A DNA stretch of 64,000 nucleotides from Narthecium ossifragum (GCA_963920575.1 OY986969.1:24591434-24655433); one strand, 5' to 3'; shown: positions 23,497 to 38,187, numbered from the stretch's first letter. Notes: a model not told the origin generated them from the letters alone. Made by a program: numbers and translations.

Positions 23497-24790
23497 GAGC
23501 AATTCACAAGATCCATCTCACTGAGGATAGATGTCACTCATGTCGACCTCACATCAACCAAGCTTGGACAAGGACATCATGTATTACCACCTATTAAATA
23601 GTTTAGCACTAGAACTTTCTGAATTAATTTGGGTACTCTTGCATTGTGACGGAATCGCTCCTCACGTCCACCTACCTTCTTTGCATGCTGTTCATCAGAT
23701 AGCCTTCATGGCTCATCTAATCAAACAAAAAAGACTCCTAAATTTTTCACCGTCGTGAGGTAACAACTCTTGGAACTCTGAACTCGAGACCTATTAGATG
23801 TAGTGAAGTTGATTCCTTATTTGAATTAAAAGTTTCACAACCACACGGAGAAAAAAAAGGAAGCAGCGGCAGCAGCTGTAGAAAGCGATGGTCAGCAAGC
23901 CCAGCAGTCAACGAAGAGTAGTAGCCGCCCACGCGGTGCCTTCTTCAGGTACCCAAAAGAGACGCTAACAAGGACATGCGAGGAGCTTGCCTCCCATTAT
24001 TACTTACTAGCCACAAAAATGGCACCCCGGCGATACAATCCAAGACGAAGACCGCACCACCTTCACCTTTCAATCACAATAATATGACAGAATAGACTGC
24101 CTCAAAGCTAAAGAACAAATCATGCGTTCCCATGTAAAATAGGACACAAGTCCACCACCCAACTCCCCGTGGAATTGATTATTTCCATGATCTTGACCCC
24201 CTACTGCTTTTAGTAGTATATCAACCAATTGAGGAATTGATTATTTCCATGATCTCGACCCCCTACTGCTTTTAGTAGTATATCAACCAATTGAGGAATG
24301 ATTTGTCTCATCCTTGTGTTTTTGAGTCATTATCTTCTAGACCCCCCTAAAGAGGGCTGCTACTATCAAGTAATTGATAGTGAGCAGGAGACTAAACAAA
24401 TCATGATCCCCACTAAGTCTTTACTTCTAGTAGGACTTGAATCCGGAGCCTCTACACCAGAGACTTACCCTCAGCATCATTCTGAGTTCAAATACCTCTT
24501 GGCGCAAAGGAGAAGAGTTGAACCCGTGATTACGTATCTGCACACGTTAGAAGATTTTAGATTAGTCGAAAAAAGCAAAATTCAACCACCAGACTTTGTT
24601 TGCTTCCTATTCAGTCACTGTACCGAGACATACAAAGCCACATGGCTATGATTGAGAATATTGGCTATCACATTAATAACGCAACCCCATGGAGAAGGAT
24701 TCGGACCCACAATCTTCCATCTTGAGGTAAATCCAAAAAAAAAAAAAAAACTAGAAAATTGATTTTGTTCACCTATTTGTTCTGCTTGTA
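23497..24790. other. Intergenic DNA between the hAT element and SECA2
   Basis: No convincing exon on either strand. A fragment at 23703-23731 recurs inverted near 39052-39080. A 62-bp tandem duplication lies at 24171-24297. The SECA2 3' untranslated region should occupy the right end. Confidence 0.5.
24171..24297. repeat. 62-bp tandem duplication (two copies)
   Basis: The unit starting GGAATTGATTATTTCCATGA at 24171 is repeated at 24233 with a single substitution (TCTTGAC against TCTCGAC). The near identity points to a recent duplication or an assembly artefact. Confidence 0.9.
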
Positions 24791-27700
24791 TTATTCAAGC
24801 ACGCTTTCAGACTCCATCAGGGATGACCAATACTGGAGTAGAGATTCAATTGTCAATCTTCGTGTTGCACTGAGCATTGAGATGAAAAAACGGCACCCAT
24901 CTATCTTGTACTCTTCTAAAGGATTTCTATGTCCAAAGCTCCTAACATTTACCTGTAATAAAGCTCGGGAAGCTTCATTAATTTGTCATGTGGCAACTAT
25001 AGAGCAAATAAAAATGAACAAGGTAGTAAATTCAAAAGGATGTAGAACTTACTGCTGAACTTAACCTGTTCATATTAATTAAATGGTCCCTCCAATAACA
25101 ATCTAGACTTCTCACAAATACTTCTCTCTGCAAGTCCATAAGGAAACGCATCAGAAATTTACCAATAAACCAAATTCGTTGACTTACCGAGCCACTTGAT
25201 GCCCAAACCTCGCAAGTTTAGTAACCAGCTCTACTAGCACAATTTTAGTAACCAGCCCAGATCAAGACTTTTGTCTCTTGGTCAAATAATGGGCAGATGT
25301 ATAAGAATACAAGCCACAAAAACTACATAGTATCCTCGTCTACTCTAGCTTCTTAGGAGAGAAACATAAGGCATTTGTTACTTGGAAAGGTGAAGTCTTT
25401 TACATAAATGGATATCATCACCAATATTATATGACAGGACAAGGCAGGTGTTCCTGATGAACACAAGGTTTATGAGGTTAGGAATATTAAACACAAAAGC
25501 ACTTCTTCCTTTACCAAATGTAGTTAGCTCTTTTAGGACGCAATGTAATACAAATGATCAGAAGAAAAATTAAATAAAAGATGCTTAAGATGACATTGAA
25601 AATCAGTGAGCTGCCCTGATCACGTTAAGTGGACTTTGAAGTGGTGTAATTGGATTATGGAAGACACCAGATTACAGGAACGAAGCAAGGCTACTGTTTC
25701 AGACTCATATTCGTACTTGGGAAGAAACCTGCCTCTTGATCTGTTAGAAATTAGAGAGAATCCAAAACAACATAGGAGTTCCTGCCTAACCAATAGTTAC
25801 TACATTTTCGTACAATGCACTCCATTCTCAGGCATGAACTTCAGTAACATGGTGGTCCTGCCATGAGTCTGATACTTTTCACATATTGAATACGGAATAT
25901 TGGAATGAGAAAGAACTCTGCTGAATGTTAGGCAAACAATGAAAATAAGCTGTTCTAAGAGAAATGAGAAACAACCAAGATAAATGGCATCACCTCGATT
26001 TCATGAATATGTGTATCATCAAAACCAGAATCTTCAACAACTGCTAGGTAGGAAGCAATCAAAAAGTCTCCAAGATACTTACGAAGAAGGTTGGCAACTT
26101 TTTCGTATTTTCCTTTCCTACATTGTGTGAACCACAAATTAAGGATTGTTCACTTGTGTCATATAATCGGAGTAGTTTAGAACCATATTACAAATGTATC
26201 ACTTACTTTACTGTATCATCAGCACGGATGATAAGCCAACGTTTCAAGGAAGAGTTTTTCTTACGTATCCCTCTGAATGTGTTAGGGGGTACAGGCAAGT
26301 TTGGAAGAGAAAAATTGTCAATCTCAATGGAAACCACTCCAAATAGCTGTTCAAGTGATGATAGAACATCCTCTGGTTTAATCTCCGCAAATGATTCTGA
26401 GAAAATCGTTTCAGAGCTGTCAGAAGTCGTCCTAGAAGGCTTCAGAGTGTCAAAAAACTATCAGGAAGAGACTTGCACTCACCATCGAATATATTTCCAC
26501 CAATCCCAGCAAATTCTTGTAAGAGCTTTTCCAAATTCCAACTATTTGGATGCTAGATAAAAGAAAACAAGTTACTAATGTACAATGCAAGACTGCGATA
26601 TGCTTAGGCGATAATGTTAAGCGCATAAGGTACCTTGCGTGGATCTATGCTTCCAAAGATGATTTCATCTACTACTGCTTGCATGTACCTGCATCCAGTG
26701 GTAACTGCAGCCTCTCGTAACAGAAGGATGAATTGCCAAAAGGCTTGCTACTAAACAGATGTGTGCCTAAATGGTGTGTTTTGTGTACCCAACCAATACG
26801 GAGTTCTAAAAGTGTTTAAAGAGAAAAGCATCTTGGAATATCAATCTTAAAGAATATAAAATGCATAGCTCAATAGAAAGAAGAAAAAAAATTCACTTGA
26901 TGCAAAAACACCCAAGCAACTGTCGACTTAAATCATGATTTCTATGCAATCATTGTAGTTCACAAAATTAAGAAGCTAGACAAACTCTTTTCCATTAATT
27001 AAGCCAATACACTGCCATTTCCATTTAAGCTCCTGACCAAATATATTCTGAGTCTCCTTATTAATGAAGTTACATCAAGTCCACAGTTTGATTCCATCAA
27101 AACCAACAATTGGATGATCAGAGTAAAATGAATATAATTTAAACTTTAAAGAACATGATTAAAGGTAAAACACTATGTACTACAAGGGGAAAAAAATATG
27201 GCATGCATCCAACATGTATGAAAATTGAAAAATACCAGAAGCGAAGTTGTACCACATGTGATTAGAAGGCTGTATGTGCCTTTTGACCCCTCATAGATTG
27301 CATGGCAAAGATGTGTTTTTCCTAAAGCTAAATATGCATATTTATTTAAAATGTAATGCAACGCAACATCTTCATGAGAACATGCTTGGCTTAACTTTAA
27401 AGCATCAAAGCTCAGAACTTACTGGAATATTTGTTCACGACAACTGTCAGAGTTGCCTGTTAAGATTAATTGCCTGAGGTTATAAACATGTTTCCTTTGA
27501 ACCTGAAAAATTAAAAGAAACTTCCTTTAGCACACGATATAAAAGCTAAGGAATATGAAAATTAAAATAAATAAAAAACAATGTTAAAAAAAATAAGAAA
27601 TGGTGAAAAGGAATTTCTTAAAGCCAGCTTTAGTGGTCTGGAACAAGCCTTTATGATTGAATATCGTGCTTTCAGCTCAGTAAGGAACTTTGGCACTATA

Positions 27701-30700
27701 TACAATAAGGTGGATTCAGTTTAGAAAAAGACAAAGCTGCATTTTAATCTCTAAGTCAGAAGGACAGAGTAAAGTTGACTGGAATGCGGGGAGTAGTATG
27801 ACTATAAGTAAGTCCAAAAGCAGGAAATAGCACCCAGATATATTTAACAACAAAAAAATCGAATGCAGACAACAGGCTTATTATCAAACAACCTCTTAGT
27901 GTGGGTTATAGCATGCCATATTAACTAGATCATGTTTTACCAGGGTACTAGTATGAAACAATGCCGAACCTTCCTGTCATATATTCATAAATTGTCCACG
28001 GAGCTTTATGTAGTCAAGATTGTCTATTTCATATGTTCCCAGCCCAAGAAACCATAATTAGAGAACATGCTAGGCGAAAATGGTCAACCAGTCAATTAAG
28101 CTATAGTCAAGGAATTGAAGGTTGTCATGGATCGCATAAATATGACACGCCTACCTCTAAAACTTCATCAAACTCAACAAGGCTCTTTCTTATACTGAAA
28201 AAGTATTTCTCCGCATTTATTTGTAGAGACAGAAGCTGCAGGTTTACGAAACAACCAAAAATTAGCAACATTGAAGAGAACAGAACAAGAACTACATGAT
28301 CAAAATAGTTTACGAGACCTGTCTGACAATGGCATGACCCTCAATTGGTATATCCTCATTATCAGTTATCCTTGATATGAGTCTCACCGCCCACTCTGTG
28401 TCAAAATTGAACTTCTGAAACATTTCATCCTGTAAACTGCCCAATATATCATCAGTTAGATTTAAATATTTTAGGAATAATTTCGAGCCATTCTAACCCT
28501 TCTTGGGGGATTCCATCCACAAACGCAAAGTTTATCGATCTTGCACCCAAAAACATGAACGAATTGTGTGGATACTATCCCCCAACACCCAACCGGACTG
28601 TACCCAATAGTTCTCATGAATAAACTGTCCTGATGATAACAAGGAGGTGCCTGCTAGCAAGTGGCTCCAACTACAAAGCTTAGAGGTCACTAAGATTCCT
28701 ATCATGCTCTTAAAGGGCATTTTAAGTCTTATTAACAGCCAATTAAGCCAAGCATACCAAATAACTTCGAAGGGTAGCAAGGAATCAGTATTGCAAGTTC
28801 AAATTTTAAACAGTGGTTGATTGTAAAAACAACTTTCCCTCATTGCTTATTGGTTACCGGAATATTACCTCACGAAAAACCTTGTTGATCCAGGATCACC
28901 TTGTCTACCTGCCCGACCACGAAGCTGAAGACAAAACATGAAAATTGGCATGTCATAATCAAAAGCTTTTCTGCTCCAAGCCTCTGTATTGGAAAGTTTG
29001 AGTCCACAAACTCTACTGTCTCGATCCAGAAAGCACTTAGATGCCACAAGGCACTGGCATAACATAATTAGGTGGTAGCAACATCTCAATATTAGATAGG
29101 TTACTCAAGCGGCAATCGAACTTTGAAATTTATGACAACCTTCTCAAACTTGTACGTTTTCATGGTTCGAGCACCTTGAAAGAAAACTCAGTACAAGACC
29201 TGGAGACCTTACCTCACAAGTTAAACTAGTTCTTCCTTTAATAATGCTGCATATTTTACCTAGTAGAAATGCCTTATCTAGCAAATCTGACCAACTTTGA
29301 ATCACATAAGAACTCGTTTATCATGAAGTGCATGAACAAGTCGTTCAATTCCATCAGCTACAAGCCTACAAACCACATGCTATTTTATGCTTTCCATGAA
29401 ATCTTGGGTCAAGATAGTGCAGTATGAATGAAAACTGAAAGCTCTCTTGGCCAAAAAAGAGATGGGTGGCTGGTTTCCGACACTTGGCCTCACTGGCAGT
29501 GGTGGTCAAGGTGACAATAGGTTCACTCAAGAACTCAAGATATCAAACCACGGGAAAGGTGAGTTTCATCCTTGAAATAGAGAAAAGATAGCATAATGGA
29601 GATTGTCAGCCGTGAAAAGAAGACGTGTCATTGTGGTCATCGTGGCAGTTTGAAAAACAGGCGGTAGCCATAGTTTCTGAAAGCAGGAATTAAAGACAAG
29701 GAAGTGAGAGGTTTACCTTAGAGAGAGAAGCAAGCAATACCGACAGTCAAATCAGTGACATCCAACTCTAGTAAGCTATTTTGGATGGCGGTGACTGCTG
29801 GCGAGATCATAAAATCCCATAGGCATTAGGGTTTGAAAGGTGGGAGAAGATGGTGAGTAATGTGGGTTTATACTTTAAATTACACAAAGTCCTCACATAG
29901 TCCAAAATCATATTAGCAATACTCAAAAATGAGTAAGCTATTACAAAATAAACACCTCACATTTTAAAATCTGAAACAGGATCCCCCATGAAGCTAACCT
30001 AAGCACATCCGAGTCTAGGTATAACAAGGCACAGGTCCTCATGAACAACATCAACTCAAATAACACTCTCCTATGTTCATATTTAATGTTTCAATCAGCG
30101 ATTTCCATGCTGGTAGGCATGTGACATGCCAACCGGCAAGTATTGTGCTGGTTATTTGCCAGCGCAATATATAATAGGTATCCTAGCACCAGCTTTTCAG
30201 GTTGGAATCAGGTTTCGGGTCACTATGTCTGAACCCATTGAGCTCATAAAGGCGTTGCAACTACCTTTGTAACGCTAACGACACATCCCTCCTCTCTCAC
30301 TGTGAAACGTCCTTTTCAGAGTAATAAGTTATTCCAAAAAGGAGCAGTCAAGTACTCCATAGAAAAAAGATTTCATGATTTGCATATTTGCAGCCTCTAT
30401 GGCAAAAATTGTGAGACTAAGTAGGTTTAAGGTGAACCCATATTAACTATATATCAGAACTGGTTCCTGGGAAACCACAGATCTCTGAAGAATTGTGTGA
30501 GATGTGTTTCAAGAAAATTCAATTTAAGTCTAGATGGACTGTGATCAGAAGATGTTGGCCATGGGATTAGTAGAATTTCTCACATATCATATTGCAGAGC
30601 TACTCCAATGACAGAAACTCACCTGATTATCTATTCGTCTAGACTCGTGTAAAGATGTCCCGGTCACATGAAGTCCGCCCAACCTTTTAACCTCAGCTCC

Positions 30701-33700
30701 TTCAACAGCACAATGAACTTCGCAATCCTTCAAAACATAGAGGTAAGTATGTGCTATGGCAGGATTGAGATGATACATCTCAGGTTCTTCAGCCAAACTC
30801 TGTCCTAGCCAATCCCCATCAATTGTCTGACTCATTTCTATGGATTCTTGAATAACAGATTTAGCCTTCCTATATGAGCAGCTTTTTGCCTCTCTTTTGA
30901 ATGCAAATTTTGCTGGAAAAATATGCTTATGAGATTAGGCTGCAGCACATTTATTATTCTTCTCTACAGGATAAACGGACTTTGATCACAAACAAGGCTA
31001 CAATTTAATGTAAAAAGTTAACTGACCTATAAGTGCAGCCTTGGCAAGCAAAGCTAATGAAGACGGCCCTAACTTTATCTTTATAAAACCCTATCACAAA
31101 AACTGATTAGAGCAATAATAGCATCAAATATTGAAAAATGGATATACAGTCTATATAAGAAATTTGCTTAGATATACATGTGAAGACAAACATGTATTCA
31201 CCTTTTGGGAAACTGGCTCACCATCTGTTTCGATGTTTGGAGCCTCAATTGTCATAAAAGGAATCAAGTTCTCCTCTATGACTTCTTTTGCAAGCATCTG
31301 AAGACATCACAACAAATGTGTAAGCAAAAGAGCTAGGTAAGAGTAGTTGCTTAAATTCATAAAAATGGACACATTGTTCTATCCAGTAAAAAAGACTGCA
31401 CAAACAGCTTTCTCCTGTCCAAATCATTCAGACATCACCCCCGATTTACCCCTATACAGCAAATACGAGCTACAAGGGAGATAAGGAAGATGGCCTTTTT
31501 ATAATAATGTGGAGCAGGAACTAAACAAGATCGAGATTTCCACAAGAACATACAGAAACAGGCATACCTTAGGGTTACCACCCAGGATTATATCAGTGCC
31601 TCTGCCAGCCATGTTGGTTGAAATGGTAATGGCATATTTTCTACCTGCTTGAGCAATAATTTCAGCCTCCCTTGCCGCATACTGTGGAAATTCAGAGAAG
31701 AGAAGTGACTACGTTGTGGGAAGTATACGTAGAGCCAACTTTTCCCCAAGGGAAGATCAAATAACCAATTAAGCCCTCGACATAAAAATTTGACTGACCT
31801 TCGGCCTTGCGTTAAGCACGTTGTGGGGTATATTACGCTCCGTCAGTAGAACGGATAAATACTCTGAATTTTCAACGCTGTGACAAAAACATTAAAGAAA
31901 TTATTTCAAAAAAAGAAAAGGAAACACAGATAACTGTCTACCACATCATAGGGGCAAACCAGACGTATATAGAAAGAAGAAGGCTATCGTATCAAGCTTT
32001 CCATCATCTCCATAGGCCCAACTAGGCCATGTGTTCCCATGACATATGGAAAGGAGCCAGTTGAACTAGAATCTTGCCGACTAAAGTGCACTAAGTTAAT
32101 TATCAAATTAAAGCGGACATTGCCACATCAATAAATGCTATAAGTCAAAGTTATAGCTTGACAGACTCATATGTCTCGGAGAATTAATCGAATTCCAATG
32201 CAAGCTGAAGCCAATTTAAGCATACCTACTAGGAACACCAAAAGCCAGCGACGATGAAATTGTTGAAAAGTACCTTGTAGTACCAACTAGGACTGGGCGG
32301 CCCATTCGGAACATTAATTCAACTTCCTCCCGAGCATACTCCCATTTCCCACACGCAGTCTAAGGCACCAAATAAAAGCATTCTCACTTATTTTTGCATT
32401 GAAAAGAAAAACTAAAAATTAGATTTTGGGAACTAAAGGATAATCAGAAATCCTACTGCAAAAGCTTGAATAGGTAAGTCATTCCGAATATTCGGTAGAT
32501 TTGTAGGGACTTCTATAACTGGCATATTAAACATTTTCAAGAATTCCTTGTCCTGCATGCACAACAGAGGGGCATTGGCTCTAAAACAATAAAATGAGGC
32601 AAAAAGCTAAAAAATAACTTTACATATGGACATGTATCAGTAGTACCTCCGTTTTAGCAGTTCCAGTCATCCCTGAAAGTTTTGGATAAAGCTTAAACAA
32701 TGACTGATAGGTTATTTGGGCAACAACTACTGAATCAGCCTGACAAGAACATTATCAGCATCATGTCGAAGATTCAATGCGAAACTGTACATTTATGATA
32801 AAAGAAAATACATACAGTGTCTCTCAATCTTCACTACAATCAAAAGCTTAGAACCAATGGTTACCTGAATTTGAAGTCCTTCTTTAGCCTCTACTGCTTG
32901 GTGAATACCATCAGACCATCTTCTTTTCTCTTCGACTCTACCTGTAAGCTGCAATAAATTTGAACAAACAACAGTCGTTTTGCTCACATATAACATGACG
33001 ATCTTCACATAGAAATAAATGGAACAAAGAACTGTCATAAGCCTACAATTCCAACAGAAGGACAGAGCAAATAAAGCTTATGATTGAAATGGAACAAGAG
33101 TACTGCAATATGGAATTATAGTTCAATTACTCATTGTACGGAAACATGCAAGACTGCACTGGTAACTCATTCAGATTTCACCACAGGTCACTCTGTCACC
33201 GTCTTTTCAAGGAGAGGGGGCCATTATGTTGATATATGCTTGAAACAGTGTAAACACAGACAGTTTAAAGCACCAAATAATAGGTTATTCATGTCATTAC
33301 ACCATAAGTTCATTCTTTAAAGCTGGAAGTATTATCCAAGGACAAAGATTTACACTTCGTAAATGAGCTCTCATGACAAAAGTTCTGCCATGCAAAATTA
33401 TAGTGTTATGTAGGCTATAATAGAACCCATCTTAGTTTAAACTGAAGCCGTACATAAAGGTAAGAATTTATATTCGACACAGCAGACAAAGAAATCAGTT
33501 TTGGATCAAAACATAGGTATCAAAATTTCAGCAAGTAATTACAAGAAGCATGGTCTCATATTGCTCTTAAAGCTATGGGATACCGGATACACAAAGATAT
33601 TCCAACACAGAAACTACTGCTTCACTTCATATATCAAATAAAACCTTCTAACATCTAGGTACTAAAGAGTCAAAAGATCTTGGTTTTTACCCTTAAGTTC

Positions 33701-36700
33701 TTTTGTCCCTCCCCATACAGTTATATACATATACATAAAATATACAGAGATGAAATTCATGCCACAGACAGGATTACCTCATTAACTATAAGAGCCTTCC
33801 CATTTCTAACAATGTATTGGACATCACGCCGGTAGAACTCTTTTGCCTTCAAGGCATTCATTAAGAACCTGTAATATCAAGATCTTCACGTCAGTAATAG
33901 AATCAATATAAAGGAGCACAAAAAACATGTCCGATCTTATCAACTTGGATATGTTAGCCATTAATAAAGCTTATGCATAAACAAGGAAAACAATTCCTAG
34001 GCACGACGACATTTCATGTAATAGTCCAAACAGAACTATAATCCACAAGTTGCAGTCGTAGACCATAGTAAGAATATGGAGAGAAAAATTTACACAGAAA
34101 AAAGTTTCATAGGCACCTCGCCCAAGGGTCATTTTCATCCCATAAGTCATTTGTTTCAAGAACCATTTCAGCAAGGGCAACTCCTTCCTCATTCAAGTCC
34201 ACGGAGTTATCTTTAAGCTCTACAGTGTAATGCTGTAGCACAGGGTCATTTTTATCAAGTCAGAAGGATACAAAATGCTAGAAGAGCAAATAGCCCAACA
34301 AAACCTTCAAAGACATGGGAACCAAACAGATACTTTTTAGTGCATTGAGACAAGAGATTGTGGTGACTTTCAATCAGATATAGTGAACTTACAACACCTC
34401 GCTCAAGTAGCTCTGCAACTCTAGCGGCAACAGGATACCGTGCAGCATCTTTGCTAGCCTGGAAAAAACAAAAAGTAAATCTGAAGGCATGGCTTGTACG
34501 TCCATATCCTCGAAATGAAAGAAAAGAAGACTGAGATCGACAACTGAATTAACAAAACATAAGGAAGCCATTACCTCACCACTTATTAACAATGGATTCC
34601 TTCCCTCATCAATAAGGACCGAGTCAACTTCATCCACAATTGCAAAATGAAATGGCTTCGGCCTGTTTTGGATGTCCTGGGTCGCTAGAAGTTTATGAAA
34701 ACAACCAAGAAAAATCTTATATAGGGCTCACAGAAAGTACCATCTCATCACAAGTTGTTCTTTGTTTCCAGCAAGATTATCTCGAAGATAGTCAAATCCT
34801 AGTTCCTGTCAGACACGACCAATCATTGGGATATCAAACAATTGACAAACTGTTTCAAGGACAGCCAAGTCAAACAACAGTTACCCTCACGCACCAGTAA
34901 AAAAACTAGCAAAAACATTTACACAGTTGACCGAAATATTGAAACAGTATGTGAGAAACTATAACAGTGACTAATAGGTAGAATGCAGGCGCAGAAATAG
35001 ATGAGTACAGCTTCATAGAGTCTTGTCCGTCATAGAGTCTAGTCTTATGAAACAGAAAATCAGAAGTTCAATGCATATCAGCAACTTACAGAGTTATTGG
35101 TGTATGTAATATCACAACAATAACTGAATCTCCTCGCATCAGCAGTCATGCCCCTCTATAAAGGAAAGTGATGGACAACGACAAGTGAGAATTTGTTCAT
35201 TGCTAAGGTCATATGCCCTGTTCCATCAATTCTGAAGAAAAGGATCTACAGACCAAGTTTTAATTCAGCAGGAAGAAGAAAGATTAAGATAGCAAATGCA
35301 AACCTGTATGAGTCCCACCGAAAGACCTAAAAAACGATGAATACGACCCATCCATTCAGCATCACGTTGAGCCAAGTAGTCGTTAACAGTTACCACTGCA
35401 AATTGAAAAAAATGGATGCCAAAAAATCATCTAGCAAATTTCAAAAAAGCGTTAGTTGGAAACACTAATTCAGACAACTGTATCTATGAGATTACACGGG
35501 CTGAACTTAGAAAGGTAAATGAGATAGTATATTTAATTTCAAGTATTTAAGTCTGTGTACTAAGCATTGGAGGTGGTCCAAAAAATCAGTCAATGACCCT
35601 AAGCCCCCGTTTGGTTCGGGGTTAAGGTTAAGGGGGTTAAGGGGATTAAGAGGAATATTGGGTTAGAAAAGATGGGGGTAAGAAAAGGTAGAGAGGAATG
35701 TGGCAGGTGGAATAGTAGTAACCATGTAATCATTGTTTTGGTGTTTGGTGAAAAAATATGGATAAAATGGGGGTAACCCCCTTAACCCCGTTGCCAAACA
35801 AGGGCTAAAGTGGTTGCCTTATTATGAAATATCCCACTACATCACAATTCTCATTCACAAAAAAAATTCTTGGCATCAACATAGGAGCTGCATCATCTAT
35901 GCCTCCTTAAATAAATAGCATCCAAATATTTGTCTTCGAAAAATATGTTCAGTCATAAGTACCGTGAACACCATCGCCAGTAAGAGCATTCAGATAAGCG
36001 GCCAGTGTGGAAACAAGTGTCTTTCCCTCTCCTGTCTTCATCTCAGCTATGCATCCATCGTGGAGCACTGCTCCACCAATGATCTAATAAAGCAAGACCA
36101 TATCAAAGAGAGCATGAAGGTCTTTAACCAATATCACAAAATCCAAATATTTCGAGAAGTTATTTGTTAGGATACACTGATAAGGGTTGAATACCTGAAC
36201 ATCAAAGTGCCGCATCCCAAGCTTCCTCCTAGCAGCTTCCCGAACAATAGCAAATGCCTCTGGAAGACATAGGGTTAGTATGTGAAAAGCTTAATCCCGA
36301 ATGAGCAACAGAACAAAACCAAGAAAATAATAGTATGGTAACAACATTGGCTCAACAAACCTGCTTGAATATCAGCAAGAGTCTCCCCCTGGCTAAGCCG
36401 ATAGCGGAAGTCAGCAGTCTTGTCCCTCAGCTGTGAACAGAACAAGTATCAAAAGAGACCCATACACGATTAACCTTTTACCATATTAAGAAACACAAAG
36501 CCCTGCCCCAAGATTAACCAATCTTTTCAACATTCCATAACCTTTCTCCATTGTTGCATGTATGAGTATGAAATTAGACTTGTAAAAGAGGGTAGATGAG
36601 ACCCATGTAACAAAGAAAATACAAAGCCTCAAATATACCGCACACCTTCTCCCTTTCCGATCATATTGCTCTCATTCGTTTGTTTATAGGAAGAAAGGGA

Positions 36701-37310
36701 TAAAGAAAGAGACCAAATGGCCTACGAATGGAAGCACTCAAATCAAACCCACTCTTTTCCTTCCCATCATCTTTCTTTGCATTCTTGCATTCGTTATGTA
36801 GCAAAGAAAGTGATCAAGAAAGAGATAGAATAAAGATAGAGATCAAGATGTTTTAGAAACAGAATAAAGATAGAGATCACTAAAGAAAGAGGATGACCTG
36901 TTCGTCCGAGAGGCTACGAACTCGAGGCTCAAAAGCATTAACAGCGGCAACCAGACGGTAGTAATCTCGTATGACCCAGCTGTTCAAACTCCAGAGCTCA
37001 CCCCACTTGACGTTCTTGAAGCCCCCGACCTTCTCCTGCGACCAAAAAGAACCATTTACAAAGAAACCAGAACCCCTTAGGCATTGCGAAAATTTCCAAG
37101 AAATGGGTTTCGGCCAAGACGCACCTTCACGGAATCCACGAGGGGTTTGGGTGGAGCAGTGGGAGCCGAGGCGGAGGTAGAAGAGAGTGACGGACAAACA
37201 AAGGGGTTCCTGGAGGGTTGCAAGAAGAGGAGCGGAGAGAGAGTAGAGGGGCGAGAAGGCCTGGAGATGGGGAGGTGAGAAGAAGAGAGAGGAGGGGACG
37301 CGCGCGCCAT
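24791..37310 (-). CDS. SECA2: SECA2, plastid preprotein translocase ATPase (second Sec system)
   Basis: Thirty-one exons from 37310-37125 to 24952-24791 close in phase to 1058 aa, the length of Arabidopsis SECA2 as remembered. The first in-frame ATG (37310) starts a Ser/Pro-rich plastid transit peptide, [14 protein letters not shown]. The motor begins near residue 65; Walker A is TGEGKT near residues 170-175, Walker B is [40 protein letters not shown] and [20 protein letters not shown] mark the SECA2 branch; SECA1 has DEARTPLIISG and RGRSGRQ. Also present are GMTGTAKTE and [15 protein letters not shown]. The C-terminus ends in [10 protein letters not shown] and lacks the long charged tail of SECA1. 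SECA2 works with SCY2/SECE2, probably at the plastid envelope. Exon 21 (30912-30623) is the largest; intron 21 (30622-28925) is 1.7 kb with no recognised gene. Short reading frames in introns are chance. Confidence 0.97.
35603..35805. mobile_element. Tourist-like MITE (203 bp) inside a SECA2 intron
   Basis: Ends are GCCCCCGTTTGG and the complement of GCCCTTGTTTGG, flanked on both sides by TAA (35600-35602 and 35806-35808). It lies between the SECA2 exons 36083-35963 and 35395-35304. The interior is rich in GGGGTTAAGG and its complement near both ends. No coding sequence. Confidence 0.85.
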
Positions 37311-38187
37311 GGGAGGAAGCCTCTGGAGCTCGCGAAGTTGAGCCCGCTCGCCGACGGGTGGGGCTTCTCGAGTGGGGGCGCGCTCTTGCTGTGAGATAAG
37401 TTTAAGACTTATTAGAGAGAGAGAGGAGGGGATCTCCAACCGGGCTGGGCTTTGATATTTGGGCCCGGATATCTAAGGTGGCCTTTGGTTGCCGCGAGGC
37501 TAATGTCCGTTGGATTTGGAAGACGTTTTATCACGTGTGCTATGGGTTACCGTTACTTCAAATCTTTTCTCATTTTCAATAAAGCCATCATAAATTCAGT
37601 GTTATTCGATCCGGTCCAATCAGATAATTAGATTGATAATTCAGAACCACCAAATTATAAATCAAATCTACGAGTTCAATACGGTAAAATTCAAAAAAAA
37701 AGCGCAAAAAATTGAGACAATCAATACTTGGATATTAATTAAAACAGTAAAATTTTAAAAAAAAAAGAGATAATAAAATGAGACAACCAACACATGGATA
37801 TTAATTAAATGAGCGGCAATGGAAGCGCAAGGGTTTGAAGACAGAACTTGACTTCGTTATTATGAAAAAACCCTAACGCTTAAATGAGTGAGGACAAGTT
37901 AATATTAATATAATCTAACATTTATATACCCTTATAAAATGTTCTTTTTTATCTATATATCCAATTTTGATCATGACTACTTTTGAAATTTATAATTATT
38001 CGTGGCCAATTTTGAATCGTATTTATTTTCTCATAGGGATATTAAGCTATGAGCAACTTTAAATTTCAAAAATTAGCTATGGTCAAAATTGATTATAATG
38101 GTATATCAATAAATGAATAAGAACATTTATAAGGATACCAGCGTGGGCATGCCGTCATACTTTCATTTGTCTAGTTGCATCCACTAA
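37311..38187. other. SECA2 leader/promoter and intergenic DNA
   Basis: The presumed SECA2 leader, with a GA-rich tract near 37411-37430 on the plus strand, is followed by AT-rich DNA. The phrase ACATGGATATTAATTAAA-like recurs near 37725 and 37790, a local tandem duplication of about 65 bases. No gene recognised. Confidence 0.45.

Noticed and set aside
37311..37439. An N-terminal extension of SECA2 upstream of 37310
   Set aside because: The frame is open upstream, but it begins at TTG, not ATG. The first in-frame ATG is at 37310 in good context and starts a plausible transit peptide.
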